The position numbers were made by a program, and so were the translations under genes. The notes under the pieces were generated by a model. That model did no database searches. It worked only from the letters and a program-made list of their open reading frames with translations, and was not told where the DNA came from. Of a stretch of 64,000 nt of DNA, positions 27,150 through 35,769 are shown piece by piece (the stretch's first letter is position 1; each line of letters begins with the position of its first letter). The stretch is taken from positions 1 through 64,000 of the forward strand of contig NZ_CAMLFY010000001.1 of NCBI RefSeq assembly GCF_946479415.1, read 5' to 3'. The stretch comes from an uncultured Shinella sp. (lineage in GTDB: Bacteria; Pseudomonadota; Alphaproteobacteria; Rhizobiales; Rhizobiaceae).

Positions 27150-27818
27150 CTAGTCCCGCGTCTCCGTCGGCGATTGCGGCCACCGCGCCAAAGCTTCACG
27201 GCCGGCATCCGTCAGACCGTAGATGCCCCGGTCGAGCCGCTCGAACCAGCCATAGACATTCGATTGCAGGATCTTGCCCGCCTCGGGTACGCCCACACGG
27301 ATATCGCGGACCCGCAGCGGCCCGTCGACCAGCGCCACCGCGCAGCCGAGCGCCTGCTGGCGATAGGCGGTCATCAGCGGCGTGCGCGTGCTGCCGCCCA
27401 GCGCCGGATCGCCGCGCCGCTTCTGGTGCTCACGCATCAGCCGCGACCGGCGTTTCGGATTGGTCCGCGGCATAGGCGTCACGGAGCCGACGATGACGCT
27501 GACATCACCCGCATCGGAAATGCCGAGCATGCCGATGCCGAGCCGGCGGCAGAGGTCGCGGTAGCGCTTGTCGGCTTCCCGGCCGCGTCCCTTGGCCGAA
27601 ACCTTCGCGGCGATCCAGACCTCATCGGAAACCGCCGCCCGGTCGACGGCCTGCAGGATGAGCTCCAGATTGAAGCTGAGCTTGAGTTCGCAGATCACCA
27701 CGACGGGCGGGTCGTCCGCGCTGAGGCCGACCAGATCGCAGCCGCCGATTTCACCCTTGACGACATAGCCGGCCGTTTCGAGGAAGCCTTTGACGGGCAG
27801 GTAGAGCGACGTTTCCAT
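27150..27818 (-). CDS. DUF2161 family protein with PD-(D/E)XK nuclease-like fold
   Basis: 222 residues. The N-terminal half has the acidic pattern of the PD-(D/E)XK phosphodiesterase fold: Asp28 in GCDLVGL, then Glu44 and Lys46 in VICELKLS, followed by ILQAVDRAAVSD. The C-terminal part (about 140-215) is basic, with a predicted winged-helix-like tail (YGWFERLDRGIYGLTDAGREALA). DUF2161 proteins are common in rhizobia, and I know no demonstrated role. Restriction, repair or DNA-binding functions fit the fold. It lies 71 bp upstream of ada on the same strand, so a repair link is possible. Confidence 0.82.
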   Translation of the reverse strand: METSLYLPVKGFLETAGYVVKGEIGGCDLVGLSADDPPVVVICELKLSFNLELILQAVDRAAVSDEVWIAAKVSAKGRGREADKRYRDLCRRLGIGMLGISDAGDVSVIVGSVTPMPRTNPKRRSRLMREHQKRRGDPALGGSTRTPLMTAYRQQALGCAVALVDGPLRVRDIRVGVPEAGKILQSNVYGWFERLDRGIYGLTDAGREALARWPQSPTETRD

Positions 27819-28090
27819 GAGCCTAGAGATCGATGCGGAGAATCATCCGCCGACTATAGCGATCATGCCGCGCGGGTCACCTCCCGCCGTCTGCAGGCAC
27901 AGGCCGAAAATCGCAAATCACGCGTTAACCGGCATAAGGCAACTTTAAATGTATATTAATGCAAGTTTAATGATCTGCCGCCGGTCACGGACATTTTCCT
28001 TGGTTTTCCGCCATTCTTGCCCGCAGGCTTGCCCTTGTCGGATAGCGTGACACGCCTTCCGACAGGTTTGCGTTCTCGTGCAGGTGGGAA

Positions 28091-29839
28091 ATGATCGCTT
28101 TCATCATACGGCTGAAAAGCCGCGCGCATTTCGTCGTCGCACCGCAACAGGGCGCGCGCCTTCTGGGCACCAATGCCCGCCGCCGCAAGCAGGCGCGCCA
28201 GCGCCTCGCCATCATGATCGGCCTGTTCATCCTCGCCTATGTCATTCTCGGCGCACGGCTCATCCAGTATGGCATTTCGGAGCCCATCCAGTCCGCCTCG
28301 ATCGGCGCAGGCCATGCCGTCGCCTCGCGCCCCAATATCGTCGACCGCAACGGCCTGCTGCTCGCGACCGATCTCAACATGGTCTCGCTCTATGCCGAGC
28401 CCCGGCGGATCATCGATGCCGATGAGGTGGTGGAAAGACTCGCTTCGGTCATACCCAACCTCGACTGGAGCGAGACGCACAGGAAACTGCGCTCGCAAAG
28501 CGCCTTCCAATGGCTGCGGCGGCAACTGACGCCCAAGCAGCAGGCCGACATTCTGGCGCTCGGCCTGCCCGGCATCGGCTTCCGGCCGGAAAAACGGCGC
28601 ATCTATCCGGGCGGCGCCACGGCGTCTCATGTCGTCGGCCATGTCAATGTCGACAATCAGGGCCTTGCCGGCATGGAGCGCTATCTCGACAGCCAGGGCT
28701 TGGCAGACTTGCGCGCGGCGGGTCTCACCAACGACACGCGGCTCGAGCCGGTCAAGCTCTCCATCGACCTGCGCGTCCAGAACATCGTGCGCGAGGTCGC
28801 CGCGAAGGCGATGGTCGATTATAATGCGGAAGCGGCAGGCGCCGTCATCATCGATGTCGAGACCGGCGAGGTGCTCGCCATGGCCTCGGTTCCGGACTAC
28901 GATCCGAACGAGCCCTCGCGACGGCTGGCCGACGGCAGCATCGACAAGGAATACGAGAAGGGCTGGTTCAACCGCATCAGCAACGCGACCTTCGAAATGG
29001 GCTCGACCTTCAAGAGCTTCACGCTCGCCATGGGTCTCGATGAGGGCAAGATCAATCTCAATTCGGTGGTCGATGCCTCCCGCCCCATTCGCATGGGCGG
29101 CTTCACCATCCGCGACTTCAAGGGCAAGAACCGCCCGCTCTCCATTCCCGAAGTCTTTCAATATTCTTCCAATATCGGCACCGCCGCGGTGGCCGACATG
29201 GTCGGCATCGACGGCCACCAGCAGTTCCTGACCCGGCTCGGTCTGCTTTCGAAGATGGAGACGGAAATGCCCGGCGTCGCGACGCCCACCCAGCCGCGGA
29301 CGTGGAAGAAGATCAATTCCGTGACGATCTCCTTCGGCCATGGCGTGGCGACGACGCCCCTGCAAACGGCGGTCGCGGCCGCAGCTTTGATGAATGGCGG
29401 CTATCTCGTGCCGCCGACTTTCCTCACCCGCACGAAGGAGGACGCGCAGGCGCTCGCCACCCGCGTCATCAAGGACAAGACGAGCGCCGACATGCGCACG
29501 CTCTACGACTGGAACGGCCTCAAGGGGTCCGGTCGCCACGCGCAGGTCGAGGGTTTCCATGTCGGCGGCAAGACCGGCACGGCCGACAAGGTGATCAACG
29601 GTCGTTATGCGCGCGACATCAATTTCAACGCCTTCGTAGCTGCCTTCCCGATGGACAAGCCGCGCTACATCGTTCTGTCGATCATCGACGCGCCCCGCAC
29701 CGGCGAAAACGGCGGCCGCACCGCCGCCTCCACCGCAGCGCCGATGATCAAGGCGATCATCCGTCGCGTCGCTCCGCTGCTGGGTGTGCAACCTCGCTTC
29801 GGCGAGCCGGATGCGGACATGCAGTTGATCGACTACTGA
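28091..29839 (+). CDS. stand-alone FtsI/PBP2-type peptidoglycan transpeptidase (class B PBP)
   Basis: 582 residues: a short cytoplasmic basic tail, one membrane anchor (about 40-60), a dimerisation domain (VASRPNIVDRNGLLLATD), and the transpeptidase domain with STFK (305-308, catalytic Ser305), SSN (359-361) and KTG (494-496). It cross-links septal peptidoglycan in the periplasm. It is not in a dcw division cluster: its neighbours are a DUF2161 gene and a diguanylate cyclase. It therefore resembles the second FtsI paralogue (PBP3b) reported in Agrobacterium. Ribosome-binding site AGGTGG precedes the ATG. Confidence 0.92.
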   Translation: MIAFIIRLKSRAHFVVAPQQGARLLGTNARRRKQARQRLAIMIGLFILAYVILGARLIQYGISEPIQSASIGAGHAVASRPNIVDRNGLLLATDLNMVSLYAEPRRIIDADEVVERLASVIPNLDWSETHRKLRSQSAFQWLRRQLTPKQQADILALGLPGIGFRPEKRRIYPGGATASHVVGHVNVDNQGLAGMERYLDSQGLADLRAAGLTNDTRLEPVKLSIDLRVQNIVREVAAKAMVDYNAEAAGAVIIDVETGEVLAMASVPDYDPNEPSRRLADGSIDKEYEKGWFNRISNATFEMGSTFKSFTLAMGLDEGKINLNSVVDASRPIRMGGFTIRDFKGKNRPLSIPEVFQYSSNIGTAAVADMVGIDGHQQFLTRLGLLSKMETEMPGVATPTQPRTWKKINSVTISFGHGVATTPLQTAVAAAALMNGGYLVPPTFLTRTKEDAQALATRVIKDKTSADMRTLYDWNGLKGSGRHAQVEGFHVGGKTGTADKVINGRYARDINFNAFVAAFPMDKPRYIVLSIIDAPRTGENGGRTAASTAAPMIKAIIRRVAPLLGVQPRFGEPDADMQLIDY

Positions 29840-29950
29840 GCGTTCTGAATTGGGACAACAGGCGCAAAATGCGGCTGTGTAGAGAAAATAATCTCTAACA
29901 CTTTGTTCAGCAGCCGCGTCTAGATTTCCGGCGAGAATCATCCTGAGGAC

Positions 29951-30916
29951 ATGAAGCCCTTGGCCGCCACGGAAATGATGCTGCAATTGGCACAGCTTAT
30001 GGAACACGCCGGCAATCTCATTGCGGTTTACGACCCGCAGGATCGCCTGCGATTTGCCAATCGCGCGTTTCGCGCCGCCTGGTTCATCGAGGATGACGAA
30101 GAGCCCCTCTGGTGCGATCTCATGCGCCGCAACTATCACGCCCGGCGCGGCACGGTCGTCGAAACCGCGAATTTCGAAGCCTGGCTGCATTCCACGCAGG
30201 CACGGCGCGGCAAAAGTGGTTTTCGCGCTTTCGAGACCGATCTGCACGACGGGCGTTGGCTCTGGATGACGGAGACGATGCAGACGAACGGCTGGATGCT
30301 GTGCGTGGCAAGCGATATCAGCTCGATCCGCCCGGACGAGCGCGCGCTGCGGCAAGACCGCGACATCGCGATCAAGGCCTCTCAGACCGACGAGCTGACC
30401 GGACTTCCCAGCCGCCGCTATGTGATGGGCAAGCTTGGCGAACTCGTCAGCGGCGGCGATGGGACAGAACAGGATGTCGGCTGCCTTGCGGTCCTCGACA
30501 TCGACAACTTCAAATATATCAACGACCGGTTCGGCCATGGCATCGGCGATGCCGTGCTCAGGGATTTCGCCGTCACCCTCCAGCGCCATGTCCGCAAGAC
30601 GGACATCCTGGGCCGGGTCGGCGGCGAAGAATTCCTGCTGATCCTGCCGAACACCGCGATGGAGGATGCCGAAGCGATCGTCCAGCGCATGCTCGTTGCC
30701 GTTCGCCATTCCAGGCCCGTGCCCGAACAGGCGAGCTTCCGCTATACCTTCTCGGCCGGGCTTGCCTGGGTCGCGCGCGGCGACGACCCGGGAACCGTCT
30801 ACCGCCGGGCCGATCTCGCGCTTTATGCCGCCAAGATGCGCGGCCGCGACCAGATCAGCATCGAGATCCAGCCCGACCGGCGCCTCGGTTCGACGACTGC
30901 GGCGTCCTCGGAGTGA
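29951..30916 (+). CDS. PAS-GGDEF diguanylate cyclase
   Basis: 321 residues, no membrane segment. Residues about 10-125 form a PAS-like sensor domain (LIAVYDPQDRLRFANRAFRAAW). The GGDEF domain has an intact active site GGEEF at 224-228 and an inhibitory I-site RKTD at 215-218, exactly five residues upstream, so it should make cyclic di-GMP and be product-inhibited. In rhizobia cyclic di-GMP promotes exopolysaccharide and biofilm formation. The signal sensed by the PAS domain is unknown. Its stop codon abuts the kdgF stop on the other strand (TGATCA). Confidence 0.9.
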   Translation: MKPLAATEMMLQLAQLMEHAGNLIAVYDPQDRLRFANRAFRAAWFIEDDEEPLWCDLMRRNYHARRGTVVETANFEAWLHSTQARRGKSGFRAFETDLHDGRWLWMTETMQTNGWMLCVASDISSIRPDERALRQDRDIAIKASQTDELTGLPSRRYVMGKLGELVSGGDGTEQDVGCLAVLDIDNFKYINDRFGHGIGDAVLRDFAVTLQRHVRKTDILGRVGGEEFLLILPNTAMEDAEAIVQRMLVAVRHSRPVPEQASFRYTFSAGLAWVARGDDPGTVYRRADLALYAAKMRGRDQISIEIQPDRRLGSTTAASSE

Positions 30917-31255
30917 TCAGAGGAAATCATCCCGGCATGGCGTGAAGGTATCGATCAGCAGGCCAGGCATCAGCGCCACCACGCCGTGCACGAGATCAGG
31001 CGCAACGATGAAGCTGCTGCCGGCGGCAAGCCGCGTGGTGACGCCATCCACCGTGACGTCGAAAGCGCCTTCGGCCACATAGCTCACCTGCGTGTGCGGA
31101 TGGGAATGCAGCGCGCCGATGGCGCCCTCCTCGAAACGGAAGGCGACGAGCATGAGTTCCGGCCGGTGGCTCAGCACCGCGCGGCGGTTTCCGGGGGCGA
31201 CTTCGGTCCAGACGGTGTTTTCGGGAAGCGTATAGGGCTGCATGGGTCCTCTCAT
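30917..31255 (-). CDS. kdgF: KdgF-type cupin, unsaturated-uronate converting protein
   Basis: 112 residues (108 if started at the ATG at 31243, which has AGAGGA close upstream). A single cupin domain with the metal-binding histidines in GALHSHPHTQVSYV. KdgF helps convert 4,5-unsaturated galacturonate from pectin or alginate breakdown into the linear ketone used by KduI. The ATG at 31255 overlaps the kduD stop by 4 bp, so it is the last gene of the uronate operon. Confidence 0.85.
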   Translation of the reverse strand: MRGPMQPYTLPENTVWTEVAPGNRRAVLSHRPELMLVAFRFEEGAIGALHSHPHTQVSYVAEGAFDVTVDGVTTRLAAGSSFIVAPDLVHGVVALMPGLLIDTFTPCRDDFL

Positions 31256-32007
31256 CGGGCAAGCCAGCCGCCATCGACGGGCAGAATGGTGCCATGTACG
31301 TAGTCGGAGGCCGGGCTCGCGAGGAAGATCGCGGCGCCGGCCATGTCTTCCGGCCGCGCCCAGCGGCCGGCGGGAATGCGCTTCAGGATATCGGCATTGC
31401 GCTCGGCATCGGCACGCAAAGCCGTCGTGTTGTTGGTCTCGACATAGCCTGGCGCGATGGCATTCACATTGATGCCGCGCGCCGCCCATTCGTTTGCCAG
31501 AAGCTTGGTGATGCCGGCAAGGCCGCTCTTCGCCGCCGTATAGGACGGCACCCGGATGCCGCCCTGGAAAGAGAGCATCGAGGCGATATTGATGATTTTC
31601 GCCGGCCGCCCGGCCGTAAGCGCCGCCCTGGCAAAGGCCTGGCAGAGGAAGAAGACGGACTTCAGGTTGGTGTCGAGTACCGCATCCCAGTCCTCCTCCG
31701 TGAAATCGAGCGAATCCGCCCGGCGGATGATGCCGGCATTGTTGACGAGAATATCCGGCGTCGCGCCGACCGCCAGGGCCTCGGAGAGGACGGTGGCAGC
31801 ACTGCCCGATTGGGAGAGATCCGCCATCACGCTGACGAACCGTCGACCGCACGCCTTCACCTCCGTTTCGGTCTCCGCCATGGCGGAGCGGCCGACGCCG
31901 ACGATATCGGCGCCCGCCTTCGCCAAGCCCACGGCGATGGCCTGCCCAATGCCGGTATTGGCACCGGTGACGATCGCCCAGCGGCCGGAAAGATCGAAGG
32001 TGGTCAT
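31252..32007 (-). CDS. kduD: 2-dehydro-3-deoxy-D-gluconate 5-dehydrogenase
   Basis: 251 residues, a classic short-chain dehydrogenase: cofactor site TGANTGIG (14-21), NNAG (89-92), and catalytic YTAAK with Tyr156 and Lys160. KduD reduces 2,5-diketo-3-deoxygluconate to 2-keto-3-deoxygluconate (KDG). Its identity as KduD rests on its position between kduI and kdgF, with 4-bp overlaps on both sides. The KDG kinase and aldolase needed next are not in the window. Confidence 0.92.
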   Translation of the reverse strand: MTTFDLSGRWAIVTGANTGIGQAIAVGLAKAGADIVGVGRSAMAETETEVKACGRRFVSVMADLSQSGSAATVLSEALAVGATPDILVNNAGIIRRADSLDFTEEDWDAVLDTNLKSVFFLCQAFARAALTAGRPAKIINIASMLSFQGGIRVPSYTAAKSGLAGITKLLANEWAARGINVNAIAPGYVETNNTTALRADAERNADILKRIPAGRWARPEDMAGAAIFLASPASDYVHGTILPVDGGWLAR

Positions 32008-32846
32008 CGCAGGGATTCCATCGGCACCTTGTCCATGTCGGTGAAGCTCATATTGTCACCCGCCATGGCCCAGATGAAGGCATAGCGGCCCGTGCCGGCG
32101 CCCGAATGGATCGACCAGCCGGGCGACAGCACCGCCTCATGGTTCTTCAGCACGACATGGCGCGTCTCGCTTGGCTCGCCCATGAAATGGAAGACCCGTG
32201 TCGCCTCCTGCATGCCGAAATAGAGATAGACCTCCATACGCCGATCATGCACATGCGCCGGCATGGTGTTCCAGACGGAACCCGGCTCGAACATGGTGAG
32301 GCCGACGAGAAGCTGGCAGCTCTCGCAGACATCGGGATGCACATACTGGTTGATGGTGCGGTGGTTGGATTCCTCCGCCGAGCCCAGATGCACCTTCTTC
32401 GCCATGTCGCGGGTGATGTGCACCGTCGGGCATTTTCTGTGCGCAGGTGCACTCAGGACGTAGAACAGCGCCGGTTCGGCGGGATCATTGCTGGCAAAGC
32501 CGATCGCGCCTTCGCCCATGCCGATATAGACGCCCTCCTGAAAGCCGAGCGCATAGTCCTTGCCGCCGACGCTGACCGTCCCGGCACCGCCGATATTGAT
32601 GATGGCGGCCTCGCGGCGCTCGAGGAACTGGTCCGTGCCGGTTTCGGCGACACGGTCGATCTCGAGCCTTCCGCCGGTCGGCACGACGCCGCCGACGATC
32701 ATGCGGTCGAGATGGCTGTAGGTGAGGTTGACCTCCCCCGGCTGAAACAGCGTCTCGATGACGAAGCCGTCGCGAAGGCCCTGCGTGTTGCGCCTTGCGG
32801 CGTCCTCAGGTCCAACGACCTGGCGTACGGAAACGGAAAGTGTCAC
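32004..32846 (-). CDS. kduI: 5-dehydro-4-deoxy-D-glucuronate isomerase
   Basis: 280 residues, the standard KduI length. The zinc ligands of the cupin-like C-terminal half are visible as HVH plus Glu (His198, His200, Glu205), with a later His in GWSIHSGAG. These match His196, His198, Glu203 and His245 of E. coli KduI. It isomerises 5-keto-4-deoxyuronate to 2,5-diketo-3-deoxygluconate. It overlaps kduD by 4 bp and is separated from the upstream ABC ATPase gene by 24 bp. Confidence 0.95.
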   Translation of the reverse strand: MTLSVSVRQVVGPEDAARRNTQGLRDGFVIETLFQPGEVNLTYSHLDRMIVGGVVPTGGRLEIDRVAETGTDQFLERREAAIINIGGAGTVSVGGKDYALGFQEGVYIGMGEGAIGFASNDPAEPALFYVLSAPAHRKCPTVHITRDMAKKVHLGSAEESNHRTINQYVHPDVCESCQLLVGLTMFEPGSVWNTMPAHVHDRRMEVYLYFGMQEATRVFHFMGEPSETRHVVLKNHEAVLSPGWSIHSGAGTGRYAFIWAMAGDNMSFTDMDKVPMESLR

Positions 32847-32870
32847 GGCATATGCCTTTCAAAATGGGGA

Positions 32871-33605
32871 TCAGGTGAGCACGACATAGTCGGTGAGCTG
32901 GTTGATCGTCGTGTCGGCCTTGGCGACATCGAAGACCTTGGTGCCGTGGCTCATGATCACGAAACGGTCGCAGACCTGGTAGGCGTGGTAGATATTGTGC
33001 GTCACCAGCACACTGGAGACGTTCTCCGCCTTCAGCTTCAGCACCTGGTTCAACAGGGCCTCCGTCTCGCGCACGGAAAGTGCCGAGGTCGGCTCATCGA
33101 GCAGCAGCACGCGTTTCTTGAAATAGACGGCACGCGCGATGGCGACCGCCTGCTTCTGGCCACCGGAGAGATTGCCGACCAGCGTATCCGGGCTGTCGAT
33201 ACCCGAGATATGCACGGCGTTCTGCAGGACCTCCATGGCGATCTCGCGCATCTCCGCCTGCCGCAGGAAGCCGAAACGATCCGTCAGCTCGCGCCCCATG
33301 AAGATATTACGGGTGATCGAGAGGCTATCGACCAGGGCGGTGTGCTGGTAGATCGTCTCGATGCCGGCATCGGCGGAGTCCGAGCGGCAGGTGAAGAGCG
33401 CCTTCCGGCCATCCACGCTGAGATAACCGTCCGTCGGCTTGTGGATGCCGGAGAGGAGATTGACTGTCGTCGACTTGCCGGCACCATTGTCGCCGAGCAG
33501 ACCGACCACTTCGCCTTCGCCGATATGGAAGCTCAGATTGCGCAGCGCCGTCAGGGCGCCGAAACTTTTGGAAATGTTGTGCAGTTCGAGAAGATTGGAC
33601 ATCAC
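32871..33605 (-). CDS. ribose-type sugar ABC transporter, single-domain ATPase
   Basis: 244 residues. Walker A GDNGAGKST, signature LSGGQKQ and Walker B VLLLDEPTSA identify an ATPase of the sugar-import (CUT2) class. Most CUT2 systems use a fused double ATPase of about 500 residues (RbsA). This one is a single half, like FrcA of the rhizobial fructose transporter. It overlaps the permease gene by 4 bp. In this operon it probably drives import of an unsaturated or plain uronate. Confidence 0.9.
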   Translation of the reverse strand: MMSNLLELHNISKSFGALTALRNLSFHIGEGEVVGLLGDNGAGKSTTVNLLSGIHKPTDGYLSVDGRKALFTCRSDSADAGIETIYQHTALVDSLSITRNIFMGRELTDRFGFLRQAEMREIAMEVLQNAVHISGIDSPDTLVGNLSGGQKQAVAIARAVYFKKRVLLLDEPTSALSVRETEALLNQVLKLKAENVSSVLVTHNIYHAYQVCDRFVIMSHGTKVFDVAKADTTINQLTDYVVLT

Positions 33606-34621
33606 GCAACACCCCGCCGCTCGATGAGATGATTGAAGATGGCGGCCAGCACGATCAGCGTCGCGATGAACATGTCGAGATAGAAGCCGGGCGCACGCAG
33701 GAGCAGCAGCACGTCGGTGATGGTGTGGATGAGCAGCACGCCGAGGAAGACGCCGATGATCGAGCCACGGCCGCCGCGCAACGACAGGCCACCGATGACG
33801 CAGGCGGCGATCGCCTGGAGCTCGAGGCCCGCACCCTGGCCGGGCTGCACGCTGCCGACGCGGGCGGTGGCGAGAATGCCGGCCACGGCCGCCATGCCGC
33901 CGGCAATGGCGAAGGCGATGAGCTTGACGCGATTGGTGTTGATGCCGATCGCCTCGGCCGCGCCGCGATTGCCGCCCGTCGCGAAGACGTGGTTGCCGAA
34001 GCGGTGACGGTGCAGCAGGAAATGGAAGCCGACAACGAAGAGCACGATCCAGATGAAGGCGGCGTTGATGCCCAAAAACGTGCCGGAAAACAGGCTGGTG
34101 AAGACCGGCTCGGGATCGAAACGCACCTGCACGGCGCCATTGTAGAGCAGCACGGCACCACGCCAGAACAACAGGCCACCGAGCGTCACGATGAAGGACG
34201 GCAGGCCGAAGCGGATCGTGATCTGGCCGTTGAGCAGGCCGATCAGGACGCCGGCCAGAATGCCCAGAGGGGCGGCGACGAAGGCGCTGACGCCCGCACC
34301 GACGAGGCTCGCCATCAGCACGGCGGTGAAGGTGTAGACGGAGCCGATGGAAAGGTCGAATTCGCCTGCGATCATCAGCACGCCGGCGCCAAGCGCCAGG
34401 CAGCCGAGCACCGGAACGGCCTTCATCAGGATCGTCAGGTTCTGCGGCGAGAGATAGCGGAACTCATTGGGATAGAGCAATGCGCCGGCAATGCAGACGA
34501 TCTGCAAAGCCATGAAGACGAGGAAGATCGCTCCGGCGGGCATGCCCATGATCTGCTTGAGGATGGATTGTCTTTGCGTGCGCGAACGGGGCGCGGCGCT
34601 GTCGGCAAGGATAGGTGTCAC
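33602..34621 (-). CDS. ribose-type sugar ABC transporter, permease
   Basis: 339 residues with eight to ten membrane segments and the BPD_transp_2 signature of RbsC/FrcB-like permeases, including the loop AEAIGINTNRVKLIAFAIAG. It forms the membrane channel of the importer with the neighbouring ATPase, with which its gene overlaps by 4 bp. It is separated from the upstream binding-protein gene by a hairpin, as is usual when the binding protein is made in excess. Confidence 0.92.
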   Translation of the reverse strand: MTPILADSAAPRSRTQRQSILKQIMGMPAGAIFLVFMALQIVCIAGALLYPNEFRYLSPQNLTILMKAVPVLGCLALGAGVLMIAGEFDLSIGSVYTFTAVLMASLVGAGVSAFVAAPLGILAGVLIGLLNGQITIRFGLPSFIVTLGGLLFWRGAVLLYNGAVQVRFDPEPVFTSLFSGTFLGINAAFIWIVLFVVGFHFLLHRHRFGNHVFATGGNRGAAEAIGINTNRVKLIAFAIAGGMAAVAGILATARVGSVQPGQGAGLELQAIAACVIGGLSLRGGRGSIIGVFLGVLLIHTITDVLLLLRAPGFYLDMFIATLIVLAAIFNHLIERRGVA

Positions 34622-34653
34622 GGTCTGGCACTCGATCTTTTTTCGGGGATGAG

Positions 34654-34679
34654 AACCTGCCGGGGCACGCCGGCAGGTT
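34654..34679 (-). terminator. hairpin between binding-protein and permease genes
   Basis: Ten perfect base pairs (AACCTGCCGG / CCGGCAGGTT) around a 6-nt loop, 15 nt after the binding-protein stop. Typical of intra-operon hairpins that stabilise the binding-protein mRNA or reduce read-through. Confidence 0.6.
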
Positions 34680-34693
34680 CCCGCGCATTCCGG

Positions 34694-35644
34694 TTAGCGG
34701 TAGCTGCCGATCAGTGGCTTGACCGAGCTGATGCGCGACTTGTCGAGGAAGGCGCCCTGTCCCGTGTCGACATCCGTCGGGGTCAAGCCGTACTTCTTGG
34801 CAAGCGCGATCTGGGCGATCGGATAGTAGCCCTGGAGATAGGGCTGCTGGTCCATGGTGGCGAACATCGCCCCCGATTCCACCGCATTGACGATCTCGAC
34901 GGCCAGATCGAAGCCGCCGAACGGGATGTTGACGCCGGCATCCTTGATTGCGCCCGCACCGACGGTCGAGGTGACCGAACCCGTGCCGAACAGCGCCTTC
35001 ACATTCGGATTGGCGATCAGGAACTGCGCGATGATGTTCTGCGCTTCGGCCGGGTCGAGACCGGCGCGCACCGTCTCGACCTTGATGCCGGCATCCGTCA
35101 TCGCCTTCTCGATGCCGCCGCCACGGGCGACCGCGAAGCTCGCTTCCGGAATTTCGCGCGGGTTGAAGACGACGTCGCCGGACTTCAGGCCGAATTCCTT
35201 GATCATGCGTTCGCCGAGTTCGACGCCGGAGGCGAATTCGTTCATACCGACATAGGCCTGGCGGCAATTGCCCTTGGCGCCATCGAGGTCGTCATTGTTG
35301 AAGCCGATGACGATGATGCCGGCCTTGGTGGCCGCGCAGATGCTTTCGTCGAAGGCATCCGATGACGAGATCGCGACCGCGATGCCATCGACGCCGCTCG
35401 CCGTCGCGCTTTCGATCAGGTCGTTCTGGCGCACCGGATCATTGTTGGCATATTGCACGTCGAGATCGACGCCGAACTGGCTGGCTGCGTCTTGCGCACC
35501 CTTCACCACGGGATTAAAGAACTGGACACTCGGATCGAGGTAGATGATCATCGTGGCCTTGACGTCTGCGGCAAGCGCCGTAGATGCCATCATGGTGGCA
35601 AGACCCGCGGCCATTGCCGCGGCTTTCAACCTGGTCATTTTCAT
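34694..35644 (-). CDS. ribose-type sugar ABC transporter, periplasmic binding protein
   Basis: 316 residues. Signal peptide 1 to about 25 (MASTALAA-DV). The mature protein is a Peripla_BP_4-type ligand-binding fold (NDLIESATASGVDGIAVAISS, GKSD-like turns, FGGFDLAVEIVNAV). The start at 35644 has GGGAGGA 7 nt upstream. The operon context points to uronates or their unsaturated oligomer products as ligands, but CUT2 binding proteins cannot be assigned to a sugar by eye. Confidence 0.9.
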   Translation of the reverse strand: MKMTRLKAAAMAAGLATMMASTALAADVKATMIIYLDPSVQFFNPVVKGAQDAASQFGVDLDVQYANNDPVRQNDLIESATASGVDGIAVAISSSDAFDESICAATKAGIIVIGFNNDDLDGAKGNCRQAYVGMNEFASGVELGERMIKEFGLKSGDVVFNPREIPEASFAVARGGGIEKAMTDAGIKVETVRAGLDPAEAQNIIAQFLIANPNVKALFGTGSVTSTVGAGAIKDAGVNIPFGGFDLAVEIVNAVESGAMFATMDQQPYLQGYYPIAQIALAKKYGLTPTDVDTGQGAFLDKSRISSVKPLIGSYR

Positions 35645-35693
35645 TTGCGTATCCTCCCTTTGGATGTGCAATGCGGGTCCAAAAGACCCAAGT

Positions 35694-35733
35694 CTCGGCT
35701 GGCGGGCTCCGACCAAAGATTTCGCCAGCCGAG
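35694..35733 (-). terminator. hairpin between aldehyde dehydrogenase and binding-protein genes
   Basis: Eleven perfect base pairs (CTCGGCTGGCG / CGCCAGCCGAG) with an 18-nt loop, in the 125-bp gap. A smaller hairpin GGGTC-CAAAA-GACCC (35675-35689) follows. They may end most transcripts of the dehydrogenase gene, so that the transporter is partly driven from its own promoter. Confidence 0.5.
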
Positions 35734-35769
35734 GTTTTCCTCCTCATGACCGCCCTTATGGGCAACCTG

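Noticed and set aside
27956..30709. 917-codon open frame on the minus strand
   Set aside because: It runs antisense across the transpeptidase and diguanylate cyclase genes, both with full motif sets. Its translation is rich in Arg, Asp, Glu, His and Ala with no domain, as expected of a shadow frame in GC-rich DNA.
30914..30919. TGATCA at the junction of the cyclase and kdgF stop codons
   Set aside because: Two convergent stops abut exactly. It is tight packing, not a regulatory palindrome; six bases are too few to argue for more.
33629..35365. 578-codon plus-strand frame
   Set aside because: Antisense to the ABC permease and binding-protein genes. Composition is low-complexity (Asp, Glu, Gln, Gly, His, Arg), no motif, no ribosome-binding site.
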